A DNA stretch of 64,000 nt from Prevotellaceae bacterium (GTDB taxonomy: Bacteria > Bacteroidota > Bacteroidia > Bacteroidales > Bacteroidaceae), in NCBI GenBank assembly GCA_015256945.1, contig JABZLB010000004.1:46708-110707 (forward strand), written 5' to 3'. This document shows, piece by piece, positions 1 through 8,342 of this stretch (the first letter of the stretch is position 1; the number at the start of each line of letters is the position of its first letter). The position numbers were made by a program, and so were the translations under genes. The notes beneath the pieces were generated by a model, which saw nothing but the letters and a program-made list of their open reading frames with translations, had not been told where the DNA came from and ran no database searches.

Positions 1-567
1 GTTCGCAATTTCTTCAATGGCAAGAGTGGTACTGAGCTAAAGGGTAAGAAATTAGGTATTCTTGCCTTCGGTAATGTGGGCCGTAATGTAGCCCGTATAG
101 CCCAAGGCTTTGGCATGGAAGTATATGCTTTCGACGAGTATTGCCCGGCAAGTGTCATAGAAGAGGCTGGTGTTCATGCAGTAAAATCGCGTGATGAGCT
201 GTTCAAACAGTGCGATATTGTTTCACTTCATATCCCTGCGACACCTGAAACACAGAAGAGTATTAACTACGATGTGGTTAACCTGATGAAGAAGGGCGGT
301 ATATTAGTAAATACTGCGCGCAAGGAAGTAATAGATGAAGCAGGCTTATTAAAGCTGATGGCCGAGCGCGAGGATCTGAAATTCTTAACTGATATTATGC
401 CCGATGCGACAGAAGAGTTTGCCAAATTCGATGGTCGTTATTTTACAACGCCTAAGAAAATGGGTGCCCAAACGGCTGAAGCCAACATCAATGCCGGAAT
501 AGCAGCAGCCCGTCAAATCAATAATTTCTTTGCAACGGGCGATGAAACGTTCCGCGTTAACAAGTAA
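1..567 (+). CDS. serA: D-3-phosphoglycerate dehydrogenase, 3' part (5' end outside window)
   Basis: This is an NAD-dependent dehydrogenase acting on 3-phosphoglycerate, the first step of serine synthesis in the cytosol. The frame is open from base 1, so the gene begins before the window and 188 residues are visible. The Rossmann nucleotide loop (LGILAFGNVGRN) and the NTARKEVIDEAGL segment with the conserved Arg are clear. The usual catalytic His of the TPHxG motif is replaced by Lys (TPKKMGAQT), as in the type III-K enzymes described for Entamoeba and seen in Bacteroidetes. There is no C-terminal ACT domain: the protein stops just after the catalytic domain. A DUF1015 gene follows, the usual partner of serC-serA in this phylum. 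A general 2-hydroxyacid dehydrogenase is a less likely alternative. Confidence 0.9.
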   Translation, partial: VRNFFNGKSGTELKGKKLGILAFGNVGRNVARIAQGFGMEVYAFDEYCPASVIEEAGVHAVKSRDELFKQCDIVSLHIPATPETQKSINYDVVNLMKKGGILVNTARKEVIDEAGLLKLMAEREDLKFLTDIMPDATEEFAKFDGRYFTTPKKMGAQTAEANINAGIAAARQINNFFATGDETFRVNK

Positions 568-640
568 ATAGCTGAAGCTCTGTTTTTATTATATCCCTCC
601 TTTTCATATTGTGAAGAGGAGCGATACTTAATTTCCCACC

Positions 641-648
641 TACTTTTG
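641..648 (+). promoter_or_regulatory. Possible -7 element (TACTTTTG)
   Basis: TACTTTTG fits the Bacteroidetes TAnnTTTG -7 box and lies 22 bp before the DUF1015 start. I see no TTTG at the -33 position, so this may only supplement read-through from serA. Confidence 0.3.
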
Positions 649-670
649 TTACACCTGAAAATCTTTATTT

Positions 671-1918
671 ATGGCTACTGTTAAACCTTTTAGAGGCATT
701 CGCCCTCCCGAACATCTTGTTGAACGCATAGAATCGCGCCCATATGATGTGCTCGATTCAGAAGAAGCCCGTCAGGAGGCTGCTGATAATGAAATGTCGC
801 TTTATCATATTACCAAGCCCGAAATTAACTTTGGAGTAGAGGTTTCTGAATTTGATGCCCAGGCTTATGATAGTGCTAAAGAGCAGTTTGAAAAGTTCCA
901 GGAGCGCGGATGGCTTGTACAAGATGACAAAGAATGCTATTATATCTATGCCCAGACAATGGAAGGGCGGACACAGTATGGACTTGTTGTGTGTGCTTCT
1001 GTACACGATTATGTGAACGGTGTGATTAAAAAGCACGAGCTTACCCGTAAGGACAAGGAGGAAAACCGTATGAAACACGTGCGCGCCTGTAACGCAAACA
1101 TTGAACCTGTATTCTTTGCTTATCCTGACAATATGCGCCTTAATCAGCTTATTATGCGCTATGCGGCAACCAAACCATTGTACGATTTCATCGCACCTGT
1201 TGACGGATTCCGGCATCAATTTTGGGTAATCAGTAAGCCTGAAGATATAAAAACCATCACCGATGAGTTTGCATCGATGCCCGCTTTGTACATAGCTGAC
1301 GGCCATCATCGTACGGCAGCAGCTGCCCTTGTGGGAGCTGAGAAGGGAAAAAACGATGGTTTAGGCGACGGAGAACATGAGCATGATTACTTCATGGCGG
1401 TGTGTTTTCAGGCCAGTCAGCTCACAATTCTCGATTATAACAGGGTTATTAAAGACTTGAATGGGATGTCGTCAGAAGAGTTTTTGACAAAACTTAATGA
1501 TGATTTCATAGTGGAAAAGAAGGGGACGGCAAACTATAAACCACAGCATTTGCACGAATTTTCGCTATATCTCGATGGTTGTTGGTACAGTTTGACGGCA
1601 CGTCCGGGAACTTATGACGATGCCGACGCTATTGGTGTACTGGATGTTGACATATCATCGAGGCTTATTTTGGATAAATTGATGGGAATAAAAGACCTGC
1701 GTTCAGACAATCGAATCGACTTCGTTGGAGGGTTGCGTGGTTTGGATGAGCTTAAAAAGCGCGTAGATAGTGGCGAGTGTCGATGGGCCCTTGCGTTGTA
1801 TCCCGTATCAATGCAGCAAATTATGAACATTGCAGATTCAGGTAAAATCATGCCGCCTAAGGCTACATGGTTTGAACCTAAGCTAAGGAGCGGGCTGGTG
1901 ATACATAAATTAGAGTGA
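671..1918 (+). CDS. DUF1015 family protein
   Basis: This 415-residue cytosolic protein belongs to the DUF1015 family, recognisable from the N-terminal FRGIRPPEHLVERI segment, the PYDVLDSEEAR stretch and the central YIADGHHR motif. The biochemical function of the family is not established. In Bacteroidetes it is regularly encoded next to serC and serA, and here it follows serA by about 100 bp, which suggests a link to serine metabolism by association only. The stop codon overlaps the GTG that could start the next gene, so the two are probably translationally coupled. Length is normal for the family and no frame damage is visible. Confidence 0.88.
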   Translation: MATVKPFRGIRPPEHLVERIESRPYDVLDSEEARQEAADNEMSLYHITKPEINFGVEVSEFDAQAYDSAKEQFEKFQERGWLVQDDKECYYIYAQTMEGRTQYGLVVCASVHDYVNGVIKKHELTRKDKEENRMKHVRACNANIEPVFFAYPDNMRLNQLIMRYAATKPLYDFIAPVDGFRHQFWVISKPEDIKTITDEFASMPALYIADGHHRTAAAALVGAEKGKNDGLGDGEHEHDYFMAVCFQASQLTILDYNRVIKDLNGMSSEEFLTKLNDDFIVEKKGTANYKPQHLHEFSLYLDGCWYSLTARPGTYDDADAIGVLDVDISSRLILDKLMGIKDLRSDNRIDFVGGLRGLDELKKRVDSGECRWALALYPVSMQQIMNIADSGKIMPPKATWFEPKLRSGLVIHKLE

Positions 1919-2508
1919 GCCTCATGGAGGATAAATATCTTACAATTAATTCAATAGGCAAAGGATATTATACTGACCGGCGAAGCAAATTCTATGCTTT
2001 TGCCCATCATGTAGAGACTGTTGACGATTGCAAGGCGCTGATAAACGAGTATCGTAAGAAGTATTTTGATGCGCGTCACTGTTGTTATGCTTATATGCTT
2101 GGCCCGGAAAGGCAGGAGTGGCGCGCCAATGACGATGGAGAACCATCGTCTACTGGTGGCAAGCCTATTATGGGACAGATCAATTCACACGAACTGACAG
2201 ACATCCTCGTTTGCGTGATAAGGTATTATGGTGGCGTCAATTTGGGAACGTCAGGACTTATAGAAGCATATCGTACGGCGGCGGCGTCAGCCATTGAAGA
2301 TGCTGATATTATAGAGTGCTTTCAAAAGGAAGAGGTGAAGTTTCATTTTACGTATCCCATGATGAATGGTGTAATGCGGATAGTTAAAGAGATGAATCCT
2401 GCCATTGTTTCGCAAAGTTTTGATAACGATTGCGATATTACACTTTCCATAAGAGCCAGTCAGGCAGAGTTGTTGAAATCGAAATTGGAGAAACTTGCCT
2501 TTGAATAG
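1915..2508 (+). CDS. YigZ/IMPACT family protein
   Basis: A 197-residue member of the IMPACT/YigZ family (UPF0029). The N-terminal domain carries the family signature: the ARHCCYAY region, a DDGEPSSTGGKP loop and VIRYYGGVNLGTSGL. A DUF1949-like C-terminal domain follows. E. coli YigZ is structurally characterised, but its molecular role is not settled; eukaryotic IMPACT acts in translational control. The first possible start is GTG at 1915, overlapping the DUF1015 stop, and an ATG three codons later (1924) is equally plausible. The gene is the last of the serA-DUF1015 cluster. Confidence 0.88.
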   Translation: MSLMEDKYLTINSIGKGYYTDRRSKFYAFAHHVETVDDCKALINEYRKKYFDARHCCYAYMLGPERQEWRANDDGEPSSTGGKPIMGQINSHELTDILVCVIRYYGGVNLGTSGLIEAYRTAAASAIEDADIIECFQKEEVKFHFTYPMMNGVMRIVKEMNPAIVSQSFDNDCDITLSIRASQAELLKSKLEKLAFE

Positions 2509-2584
2509 GCTATGCTATCTGTTTAATAAACGTTAAGAATATTGTTTTATTTAACGCACCTTTCTTTTTTACATACATTTTCTT

Positions 2585-2592
2585 TACCTTTG
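2585..2592 (+). promoter_or_regulatory. -7 element for tRNA-Ser (TACCTTTG)
   Basis: A perfect TAnnTTTG box ends 13 bp before the tRNA-Ser gene, the expected position for a transcript starting a few bases ahead of the mature 5' end. The upstream -33 TTTG is not obvious. Confidence 0.6.
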
Positions 2593-2605
2593 CATTACTG
2601 TTAAA

Positions 2606-2693
2606 GGAAGATTGGCAGAGTGATCGAATGCGCTGGACTCGAAATCCGGTATACCCCTTTCGGGTATCGGGGGTTTGAATCCCTCATCTTCCG
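2606..2693 (+). tRNA. tRNA-Ser(CGA)
   Basis: This 88-nt cloverleaf has acceptor arms GGAAGAT/ATCTTCC, an anticodon stem CTGGA/TCCGG around loop CTCGAAA (anticodon CGA, reading UCG) and a long class II variable arm (TACCCCTTTCGGGTA). The T arm is GGGGGTTTGAATCCCTC. The terminal CCA is not encoded. A -7 box lies just upstream and a terminator just downstream, so this is a stand-alone transcription unit. Confidence 0.95.
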
Positions 2694-2701
2694 CAACGAC
2701 T

Positions 2702-2738
2702 AAAATCCTGACCGTATATGGTTGGGATTTTTTTTATT
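2702..2738 (+). terminator. Rho-independent terminator after tRNA-Ser
   Basis: An ATCCTGACC/GGTTGGGAT hairpin with a short loop is followed immediately by a run of T residues. Confidence 0.8.
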
Positions 2739-2766
2739 TCTTGCATGGCTTTGAAATAAAATTACT

Positions 2767-2774
2767 TATCTTTG
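2767..2774 (+). promoter_or_regulatory. -7 element (TATCTTTG) for the DMP19-like gene
   Basis: TATCTTTG lies 22 bp before the ATG at 2797 and fits TAnnTTTG. It would drive the DMP19-smpB-metH cluster. No -33 box with correct spacing was seen. Confidence 0.5.
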
Positions 2775-2796
2775 TAGCCGACATAAGTAATAAAGA

Positions 2797-3315
2797 ATGG
2801 AAAAATCAACGGGAGTTATTGTAAAAGATGCAGATCTTCGCCGTGCCGCAGAAGCTGGAATGGACGAGTTTATTAAGGTATTTACAGACGCCATATATGA
2901 TTTTATAGGAGGAGAACTCAATGTAGAGAATATGGGCATGCTTAATTCGGATCAGATTAGCTTGCTTGCCTATGTTATTTTACGCGATTCTGTAATGGAC
3001 GGTGGGTTTGTAGAGCTGATACATAATGGTTATGGCGGTTTTATTTTCTTGAATCCTTTTGGAAAGGCTATGAGAGAATGGGGACTTCATGACTTGTATA
3101 AGATTATTCGTAAATGCCATCGTTTTTATATGATTCACCATGAATCCATAGAAAAAGACTGTACGCAGGAAGAGTTTGATGCGCTTTATGAACAGTTCCC
3201 TATGTTTGACGACTTCGACGATGCTTTTGTAGAAGAAGAAGAAAACTTTACTACTTGTGTTGCCAATTACGTGGATGAACATATAGATAACTTTGCAAAG
3301 ATAGTTAATGAATAA
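2797..3315 (+). CDS. DMP19 (DUF4375) family protein
   Basis: A 172-residue acidic cytosolic protein. The segment with AYVILRDSVMDGGFVELIHNG followed by GGFIF matches the DUF4375 domain named after DMP19, a protein proposed to mimic DNA and bind HU-type partners in other bacteria; that role is not shown here. The C-terminus is strongly acidic (a run of Glu around EEEENF). It starts at an ATG close behind a TAnnTTTG box. Its last codons overlap the start of smpB by 8 bp, implying coupled translation. Assignment to the family is by eye and reasonably sure; the cellular role is unknown. Confidence 0.7.
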   Translation: MEKSTGVIVKDADLRRAAEAGMDEFIKVFTDAIYDFIGGELNVENMGMLNSDQISLLAYVILRDSVMDGGFVELIHNGYGGFIFLNPFGKAMREWGLHDLYKIIRKCHRFYMIHHESIEKDCTQEEFDALYEQFPMFDDFDDAFVEEEENFTTCVANYVDEHIDNFAKIVNE

Positions 3316-3787
3316 AGCAGAACAGGAACTTCGCCGAAAGAGTCCGGTACAGATAAGGAACAAAAAGGCATCGTTTGAGTACAGTTTTGTTGATACTTAT
3401 ACCGCTGGAATCGTTCTGACAGGGACGGAGATTAAGTCAATTCGTATGGGAAAGGCTTCACTTGTTGATTCGTTTTGCTATATCAACAAGGGGGAAATAT
3501 GGGTAAAAGGTATGAATATTTCTCCATATTTCTATGGTTCTTTTGCTAATGTTCCGGCGAAACGTGATAGGAAACTCTTGCTAAATAAGCGCGAAATACG
3601 TCATCTTGCCGAGGATTCAAAGACACCAGGCTTTACCATTGTGCCCACGCTTGTCTTTATTGATAGTCATGGACGTGCAAAGGTTGATATTGCATTGGCA
3701 AGAGGTAAAAAAGAATACGACAAGCGACAAACATTGAAAGAGAAGGAGGATAGGAGAGAAATGGATCGCGCTATCAAACATTTTTAG
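3308..3787 (+). CDS. smpB: SsrA-binding protein SmpB
   Basis: SmpB binds tmRNA and brings it to stalled ribosomes for trans-translation. The 159-residue length is typical. The conserved core is visible: NKKASFEYSF, VLTGTEIKSIRMGKASL, the WVKGMNISPY strand, and the RDRKLLLNKREI helix. The basic C-terminal tail (KKEYDKRQTLKEKEDRRE) is the part that occupies the decoding site. The gene overlaps the upstream DMP19-like gene by 8 bp and precedes metH by one base. The tmRNA gene itself is not in this window. Confidence 0.97.
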   Translation: MNKAEQELRRKSPVQIRNKKASFEYSFVDTYTAGIVLTGTEIKSIRMGKASLVDSFCYINKGEIWVKGMNISPYFYGSFANVPAKRDRKLLLNKREIRHLAEDSKTPGFTIVPTLVFIDSHGRAKVDIALARGKKEYDKRQTLKEKEDRREMDRAIKHF

Positions 3788-3788
3788 C

Positions 3789-6557
3789 ATGAAAACCATA
3801 GAAGATGTCATCCAAAACAAGGTATTAGTGCTTGACGGTGCGATGGGCACGATGATTCAGGATTACCATCTTACCGAGGAAGATTTTCGTGGAGAGCAGT
3901 TCTTAAACATTAAAGGACAATTAAAAGGCAACAATGATGTCTTGAATATCAGTTGTCCTGACATTATTCGTGCGATACATTGTCGCTATCTTGAGGCTGG
4001 TGCCGACATCATAGAAACCAATACTTTCTCGTCCCAAAGGGTTTCACAAGCTGATTATTATTTAGAAAACGAAGCGCGAAATATGGCTTTAGCCGGAGCC
4101 AGAATTGCGCGTAAGGCTGCCAATGACTATGCAACCGATGAATGGCCACGCTTTGTTGCAGGATCAGTAGGCCCGACAAACAAAACCTGTTCCATGAGTC
4201 CTGATGTGAATAATCCGGCTTTTCGCGACCTCACATACGATGAATTGATGGCCGATTATGTTGAACAGATAGATGGATTAATACAGGGAGGAGTTGACGC
4301 TATTCTGATAGAGACTATCTTTGACAGCCTTAACGCGAAGTGTGCCATTGATGCAGCTCAGCAGGTTATGCAGCAACGTGGCGTGCATTTGCCCATTATG
4401 CTAAGTGTTACAGTTAGCGATTTGGCTGGAAGAACGCTTAGCGGGGAGACCTTAGACGCCTTTTTGGGTAGTGTCAGTTCGTTTAAAATCTTCTCCGTTG
4501 GCTTAAATTGTTCGTTTGGAGCACGCCAGATGAAGCCTTATTTAAAGGCATTATCGCGTAAGGCTCCTTATTATATTTCAGTGTATCCCAATGCGGGTTT
4601 GCCTAACTCAATGGGCATTTATGATGAAACTGCCGAAAGTATGTCGCCACAAATAGGCGAATTTATCGATGAAGGACTGGTAAATATTGTCGGTGGTTGT
4701 TGTGGTACAGATGAAACTTTTATCCGTCGTTATTGTGAGTTAGCAGCAGGAAAGAAGCCCCATGTCAGGAATAAGCAATCATCATCATTATGGCTTTCGG
4801 GGCTCGAATTGTTGGAAGTTACACCCGAAGTAGGCTTTGTCAACGTTGGAGAACGCTGTAATGTGGCTGGCTCAAAGAAATTTTTACGACTTATTTCCGA
4901 AAAAAAATACGATGAAGCCCTTTCTATTGCTCGTAGGCAAGTAGAAGCAGGAGCCATGGTTATTGATGTAAACATGGATGCCCCATTGCTTGATGCACAA
5001 AGTGAAATGGTTACTTTCCTGAACCTTCTTGCTTCTGATCCCGATATTTCACGTGTTCCTGTCATGATCGATTCATCAGATTGGAACGTTGTGCTTGCAG
5101 GTTTGAAATGTCTTCAGGGCAAGTGTATTGTCAATTCTATTTCGTTAAAGGAGGGAGAAGATGCTTTTCTTTCCCATGCTCATGATGTAAAACGTTTCGG
5201 AGCTGCGGTTGTAGTGATGTGCTTTGACGAAACAGGACAGGCTGCATCCTTTGACAGAAAGATAGAGATTGCAGCGCGTGCCTATGACCTTCTTACCCGT
5301 AAGGCTGGTATAAAAGCCTGTGATATTATCTTCGATCCGAACATTCTTTCGATCGCTACGGGTATAGAGGAGCATGATAGCTATGCTAAAGACTTTATCC
5401 GGGCTACACGATGGATTCGTGAAAATCTTGCAGGTGCTCATGTTAGTGGGGGTATAAGCAATCTTAGTTTTTCGTTTCGGGGTAATAATTATATCCGTGA
5501 GGCCTTACATGCTGTATTTCTTTATTATGCTACACAGGCAGGAATGGACTTCGGTATTATCAATCCAGCGTCCAAAATTACCTATGATGACATTCCTTCT
5601 GCATATTTAAATGTGTTGGAAGACGTTGTACTTGATCGCAGAAAAGGTGCTTCTGATGAGCTGATTACACTGGCAGAACGCATACTGGCAGAACAAAATA
5701 CGGCAGTTTCAGGAGCTGTTTCTTCGGTTACGTCAACGGTAAAGAACGATGAACAGGCTGTATGGCGAAGCGAAAACTTACAGAACAGGTTGATTTATGC
5801 GTTGCGTAAGGGCATTTCCGACTATTTAGAGGTCGATCTCCATGAGGCTCTTTCCATATACTCTAAAGCGGTAGATATTATCGAAGGTCCTTTGATGGAC
5901 GGCATGAATAAGGTAGGAGAGCTATTTGGTGCGGGCAAAATGTTTCTTCCACAGGTTGTTAAGACTGCTCGAACCATGAAGCAAGCTGTTGTCATTTTAC
6001 AGCCGTTTATTGAAGCTGAGAAAACAAAGGGAGCTTCAAGTGCAGGTAAAGTGATTATGGCTACGGTTAAAGGCGACGTTCACGATATTGGTAAAAACAT
6101 TGTCAGCGTGGTGATGGGATGCAACAATTACGAAGTAATCGATATGGGTGTAATGGTTCCTGCCGACCAGATTGTGCGTAAAATTCAGGAAACTAACGCT
6201 GATGTTGTCGGACTCAGTGGACTAATTACACCCTCGTTAGAGGAAATGATTAATACTGTTAAGGAAATGGAGCGTGCCGGAATATGTATTCCTGTGCTCA
6301 TCGGTGGAGCGACAACATCCGAACTTCATGTTGCATTGAAGATAGCGCCTGAGTATAACGGGCCTGTGATTTGGATGAAAGATGCTTCACAAAGTGCCCG
6401 GATTCTTTCCAAATTAATGAATACCGATGAGTGCTCTACATTCTGGAATCAACTGCAAGAGCGGTATAAGACTCTTCGGGAAGGCTATCATCAGGAGCAA
6501 CAACGCATATTATCATTGGATGATGCCAGAAAAAACAAGCTGAATTTATTTGATTGA
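3789..6557 (+). CDS. metH: Cobalamin-dependent methionine synthase lacking the reactivation domain
   Basis: MetH transfers a methyl group from methyltetrahydrofolate via cobalamin to homocysteine. Domains in order are the homocysteine-binding barrel (about 1-320, zinc ligands Cys241, Cys304 and Cys305), the pterin-binding barrel (about 340-620), the helical cap (about 650-740) and the B12-binding Rossmann domain with D-x-H-x-x-G at 763-768 (His765 as the lower cobalt ligand). The chain ends at residue 922. The roughly 300-residue AdoMet-binding activation domain of the E. coli type (about 1227 residues) is absent, which as I recall is common in Bacteroidetes. The gene begins one base after smpB stops, so no riboswitch can sit directly in front of it. 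Confidence 0.95.
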   Translation: MKTIEDVIQNKVLVLDGAMGTMIQDYHLTEEDFRGEQFLNIKGQLKGNNDVLNISCPDIIRAIHCRYLEAGADIIETNTFSSQRVSQADYYLENEARNMALAGARIARKAANDYATDEWPRFVAGSVGPTNKTCSMSPDVNNPAFRDLTYDELMADYVEQIDGLIQGGVDAILIETIFDSLNAKCAIDAAQQVMQQRGVHLPIMLSVTVSDLAGRTLSGETLDAFLGSVSSFKIFSVGLNCSFGARQMKPYLKALSRKAPYYISVYPNAGLPNSMGIYDETAESMSPQIGEFIDEGLVNIVGGCCGTDETFIRRYCELAAGKKPHVRNKQSSSLWLSGLELLEVTPEVGFVNVGERCNVAGSKKFLRLISEKKYDEALSIARRQVEAGAMVIDVNMDAPLLDAQSEMVTFLNLLASDPDISRVPVMIDSSDWNVVLAGLKCLQGKCIVNSISLKEGEDAFLSHAHDVKRFGAAVVVMCFDETGQAASFDRKIEIAARAYDLLTRKAGIKACDIIFDPNILSIATGIEEHDSYAKDFIRATRWIRENLAGAHVSGGISNLSFSFRGNNYIREALHAVFLYYATQAGMDFGIINPASKITYDDIPSAYLNVLEDVVLDRRKGASDELITLAERILAEQNTAVSGAVSSVTSTVKNDEQAVWRSENLQNRLIYALRKGISDYLEVDLHEALSIYSKAVDIIEGPLMDGMNKVGELFGAGKMFLPQVVKTARTMKQAVVILQPFIEAEKTKGASSAGKVIMATVKGDVHDIGKNIVSVVMGCNNYEVIDMGVMVPADQIVRKIQETNADVVGLSGLITPSLEEMINTVKEMERAGICIPVLIGGATTSELHVALKIAPEYNGPVIWMKDASQSARILSKLMNTDECSTFWNQLQERYKTLREGYHQEQQRILSLDDARKNKLNLFD

Positions 6558-6566
6558 TACTGTTAG

Positions 6567-7242
6567 AATCCTTTATATATTCTGTACAATAACATCAATC
6601 TTGTTTCGCAAAAACTCAATGTTGAGTATGTCATTATTCCGGGCAAGGGCTTAAATCATTATATCCCCGGTTCTCCAATCAGCCATTTGCCTGTTGACAA
6701 AAGCCTGGCATTTAAACGTGTTCAGAAGGGGAAGATGATAAAATTATATTCTAACTACCTTTCGTTTACGTTTGAACATGATGTGTTCAAAGAAATTTCA
6801 GTGATTGAAAATAAGAGTATTGACCTGATTTTAGGAAAGTATAATTTATTTGATGATTCAGATGTAATTAACCTGTTACAAGATAATTACACATGTATAT
6901 TTAAGTATGGCTTTATTATTTTCGACGAGCCTGGACTGGCTTTCTGTGGTTGTTCAGGAGAAGAAAGCCAACGAAGTGTAATCATTTACAGTGCACATTA
7001 TTGGGATGGTGTGCTGAATGGTTAGCCTGATATTGTTGTCTTCGAGAGGTGTGTACTGTTATGTTCCATATCAATTAAATTATATTCTCATGAGAATTTT
7101 TGGCACAGCACCCGAAGGTAACGATATGGCAGACCTGGATAATGCGCGTTATATAAATCTGGCATTGCGGGATAAATCAATTCTTATTTTCTTAACTTAT
7201 CTGCTTTACAATTATGCCTGTTTGTTGAACAGGCTGATTTGA
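6567..7242 (+). pseudogene. Probable decayed gene, two overlapping frames
   Basis: The frame is open from 6567 to a TAG at 7023-7025 but has no ATG in its first part (TTG at 6687 or an internal ATG at 6735), although the residues upstream (VEYVIIPGKGLNHYIPG) read like coding sequence. A second frame (7018-7242) overlaps the end by 8 bp and again looks partly protein-like (RIFGTAPEGNDMADLDNARY). The simplest reading is one gene that lost its start and gained a frameshift. I recognise no family. Alternatively 6735-7025 is an intact 96-residue hypothetical protein. A repeat element and another relic follow directly. Confidence 0.45.
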
Positions 7243-7611
7243 TTCGATGATTTCTGCCAAAAGGTGGTGGCTTTCTTCTGTTTTCTGACATGGCTTATGG
7301 TGTAATGTTGATAGTGTGGCGATCGCCGTAAACGCGTTCGGCGGCCGTCAACAGCGTTGCTGACGGCTGTCGAACACTGGGTTTGACGGCCGCCGAACGA
7401 TGAGAAAACGGTAGTAAAGTTTTCTTCTTTTACGTGTTAAGCTTATAACGTTGCTAAATAATTGGTTAAACTTTTAGCTCAAATAGCGATGAAATGGGCG
7501 TTTTTTGAGTTTTTTTGTAAGCTTGTGCATCAACAACTTAACAAAAAACTTGTATAATCGAATAAATTTTACGAATATTGTAACACGATTAAACCGAGGA
7601 ATTTTACAGGT
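7243..7611. other. Intergenic stretch with repeat copy 1
   Basis: No gene was seen. It contains the first copy of the 93-bp four-core element (7311-7403), followed by about 200 bp of AT-rich sequence with T and A runs and no clear promoter. Confidence 0.6.
7311..7403. repeat. Four-core GC-rich palindromic element, copy 1
   Basis: Near-palindromic decamers lie at 7318 (GGCGATCGCC, perfect palindrome), 7340 (GGCGGCCGTC), 7362 (GACGGCTGTC) and 7385 (GACGGCCGCC), at steps of 22, 22 and 23 bp. The arm 7336-7351 is perfectly complementary to 7383-7398 and also pairs with 7361-7375 through two G-T pairs. It lies between two decayed genes. Confidence 0.85.
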
Positions 7612-7885
7612 ATGAACATGGATGCACAAAGAAATGCTATAAAGATGATTGTTCTTGATGGAGTAACAGGTAATAATGTTGTCTTTGACGAACTATTGCA
7701 TTATGAGTGCATCAGGGGAACTGATTTGAGATGCGTTATTACCGAATAGGGCAGCGTCATAGTGGCTTTAACCCGACGAGACCTTTGCATTAACTGAACT
7801 GAATGATATTGAAAATGGTGGGTGTGTTGACTTTTTTGTTCCGTTATCAACGAAAGAAGAAGAACAGAGTAACTTATCTCTCTAA
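7612..7885 (+). pseudogene. Decayed gene with a nonsense codon and a frameshift
   Basis: From the ATG at 7612 a coding-like frame (MNMDAQRNAIKMIVLDGVTG) runs 45 codons to a TAG at 7747-7749. It continues in the same frame (GSVIVAL), then must shift by one base near 7771 to carry on as PDETFALTELNDIENGG and FFVPLSTKEEEQ up to TAA at 7883-7885. Together these give a protein of about 90 residues, broken twice. I do not recognise the family. It sits in the same accessory stretch as the other relic and the two unknown small genes downstream. Confidence 0.55.
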
Positions 7886-7961
7886 CTGTTGTATAATAAT
7901 GAATATCAGTAAATTACAATAAACCATTTAAGTGTTTTATAACCATTAATAGAAGCTTATA

Positions 7962-8321
7962 ATGCCTGATATGAGTAAGATAAAAGGTAAAAACTTTGAG
8001 ATACTGAAGATATTGTTTCTCGAATTGAACCGTATGGTAACATCTGTTGACCGAGTAGGCTCTGGCTTTTATGATGCAGAAGACGGCGATAACAGTGTAA
8101 AAAGTACAGCTTTGGCCTTGCTTCTATACTTCGATGAGGAGAAAGTACTCGATAAACCGGCTCATTTACGCAACCTTGTCAGCTCTATAATAGAGCAAGA
8201 ATTAACAGAAGAAGAGTTTGATGACCTTTGCGACAGTGACAAATATCGATGGAAACCTCCTTATGGGGCAACGCAGAAAGAATTGGTCGACAAAATAAAT
8301 CGTGCGGTAGATCGTATGTAA
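7962..8321 (+). CDS. Hypothetical protein, 119 aa
   Basis: An intact 119-residue open frame starts at ATG 7962 (MPDMSKIKGKNFEILKI). The protein looks soluble and mostly helical, with an acidic central part (FYDAEDGDNS, ELTEEEFDDLCDSD) and no signal peptide, membrane segment or recognisable motif. It is followed after about 20 bp by a lipoprotein gene, which could be co-transcribed. The neighbouring relics suggest an accessory locus undergoing decay, so this may be a survivor of a formerly larger cluster. No function can be proposed. Confidence 0.6.
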   Translation: MPDMSKIKGKNFEILKILFLELNRMVTSVDRVGSGFYDAEDGDNSVKSTALALLLYFDEEKVLDKPAHLRNLVSSIIEQELTEEEFDDLCDSDKYRWKPPYGATQKELVDKINRAVDRM

Positions 8322-8342
8322 CACTTTACTATTTCATTGAAT

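Noticed and set aside
758..1309. A 183-residue frame on the minus strand within the DUF1015 gene
   Set aside because: It lies wholly antisense to a clear DUF1015 protein and its translation has no domain features. It is a shadow frame.
3750..3800. Cobalamin or SAM riboswitch in front of metH
   Set aside because: smpB stops one base before metH, leaving no room for an aptamer, and none was seen inside smpB or before the DMP19 gene.
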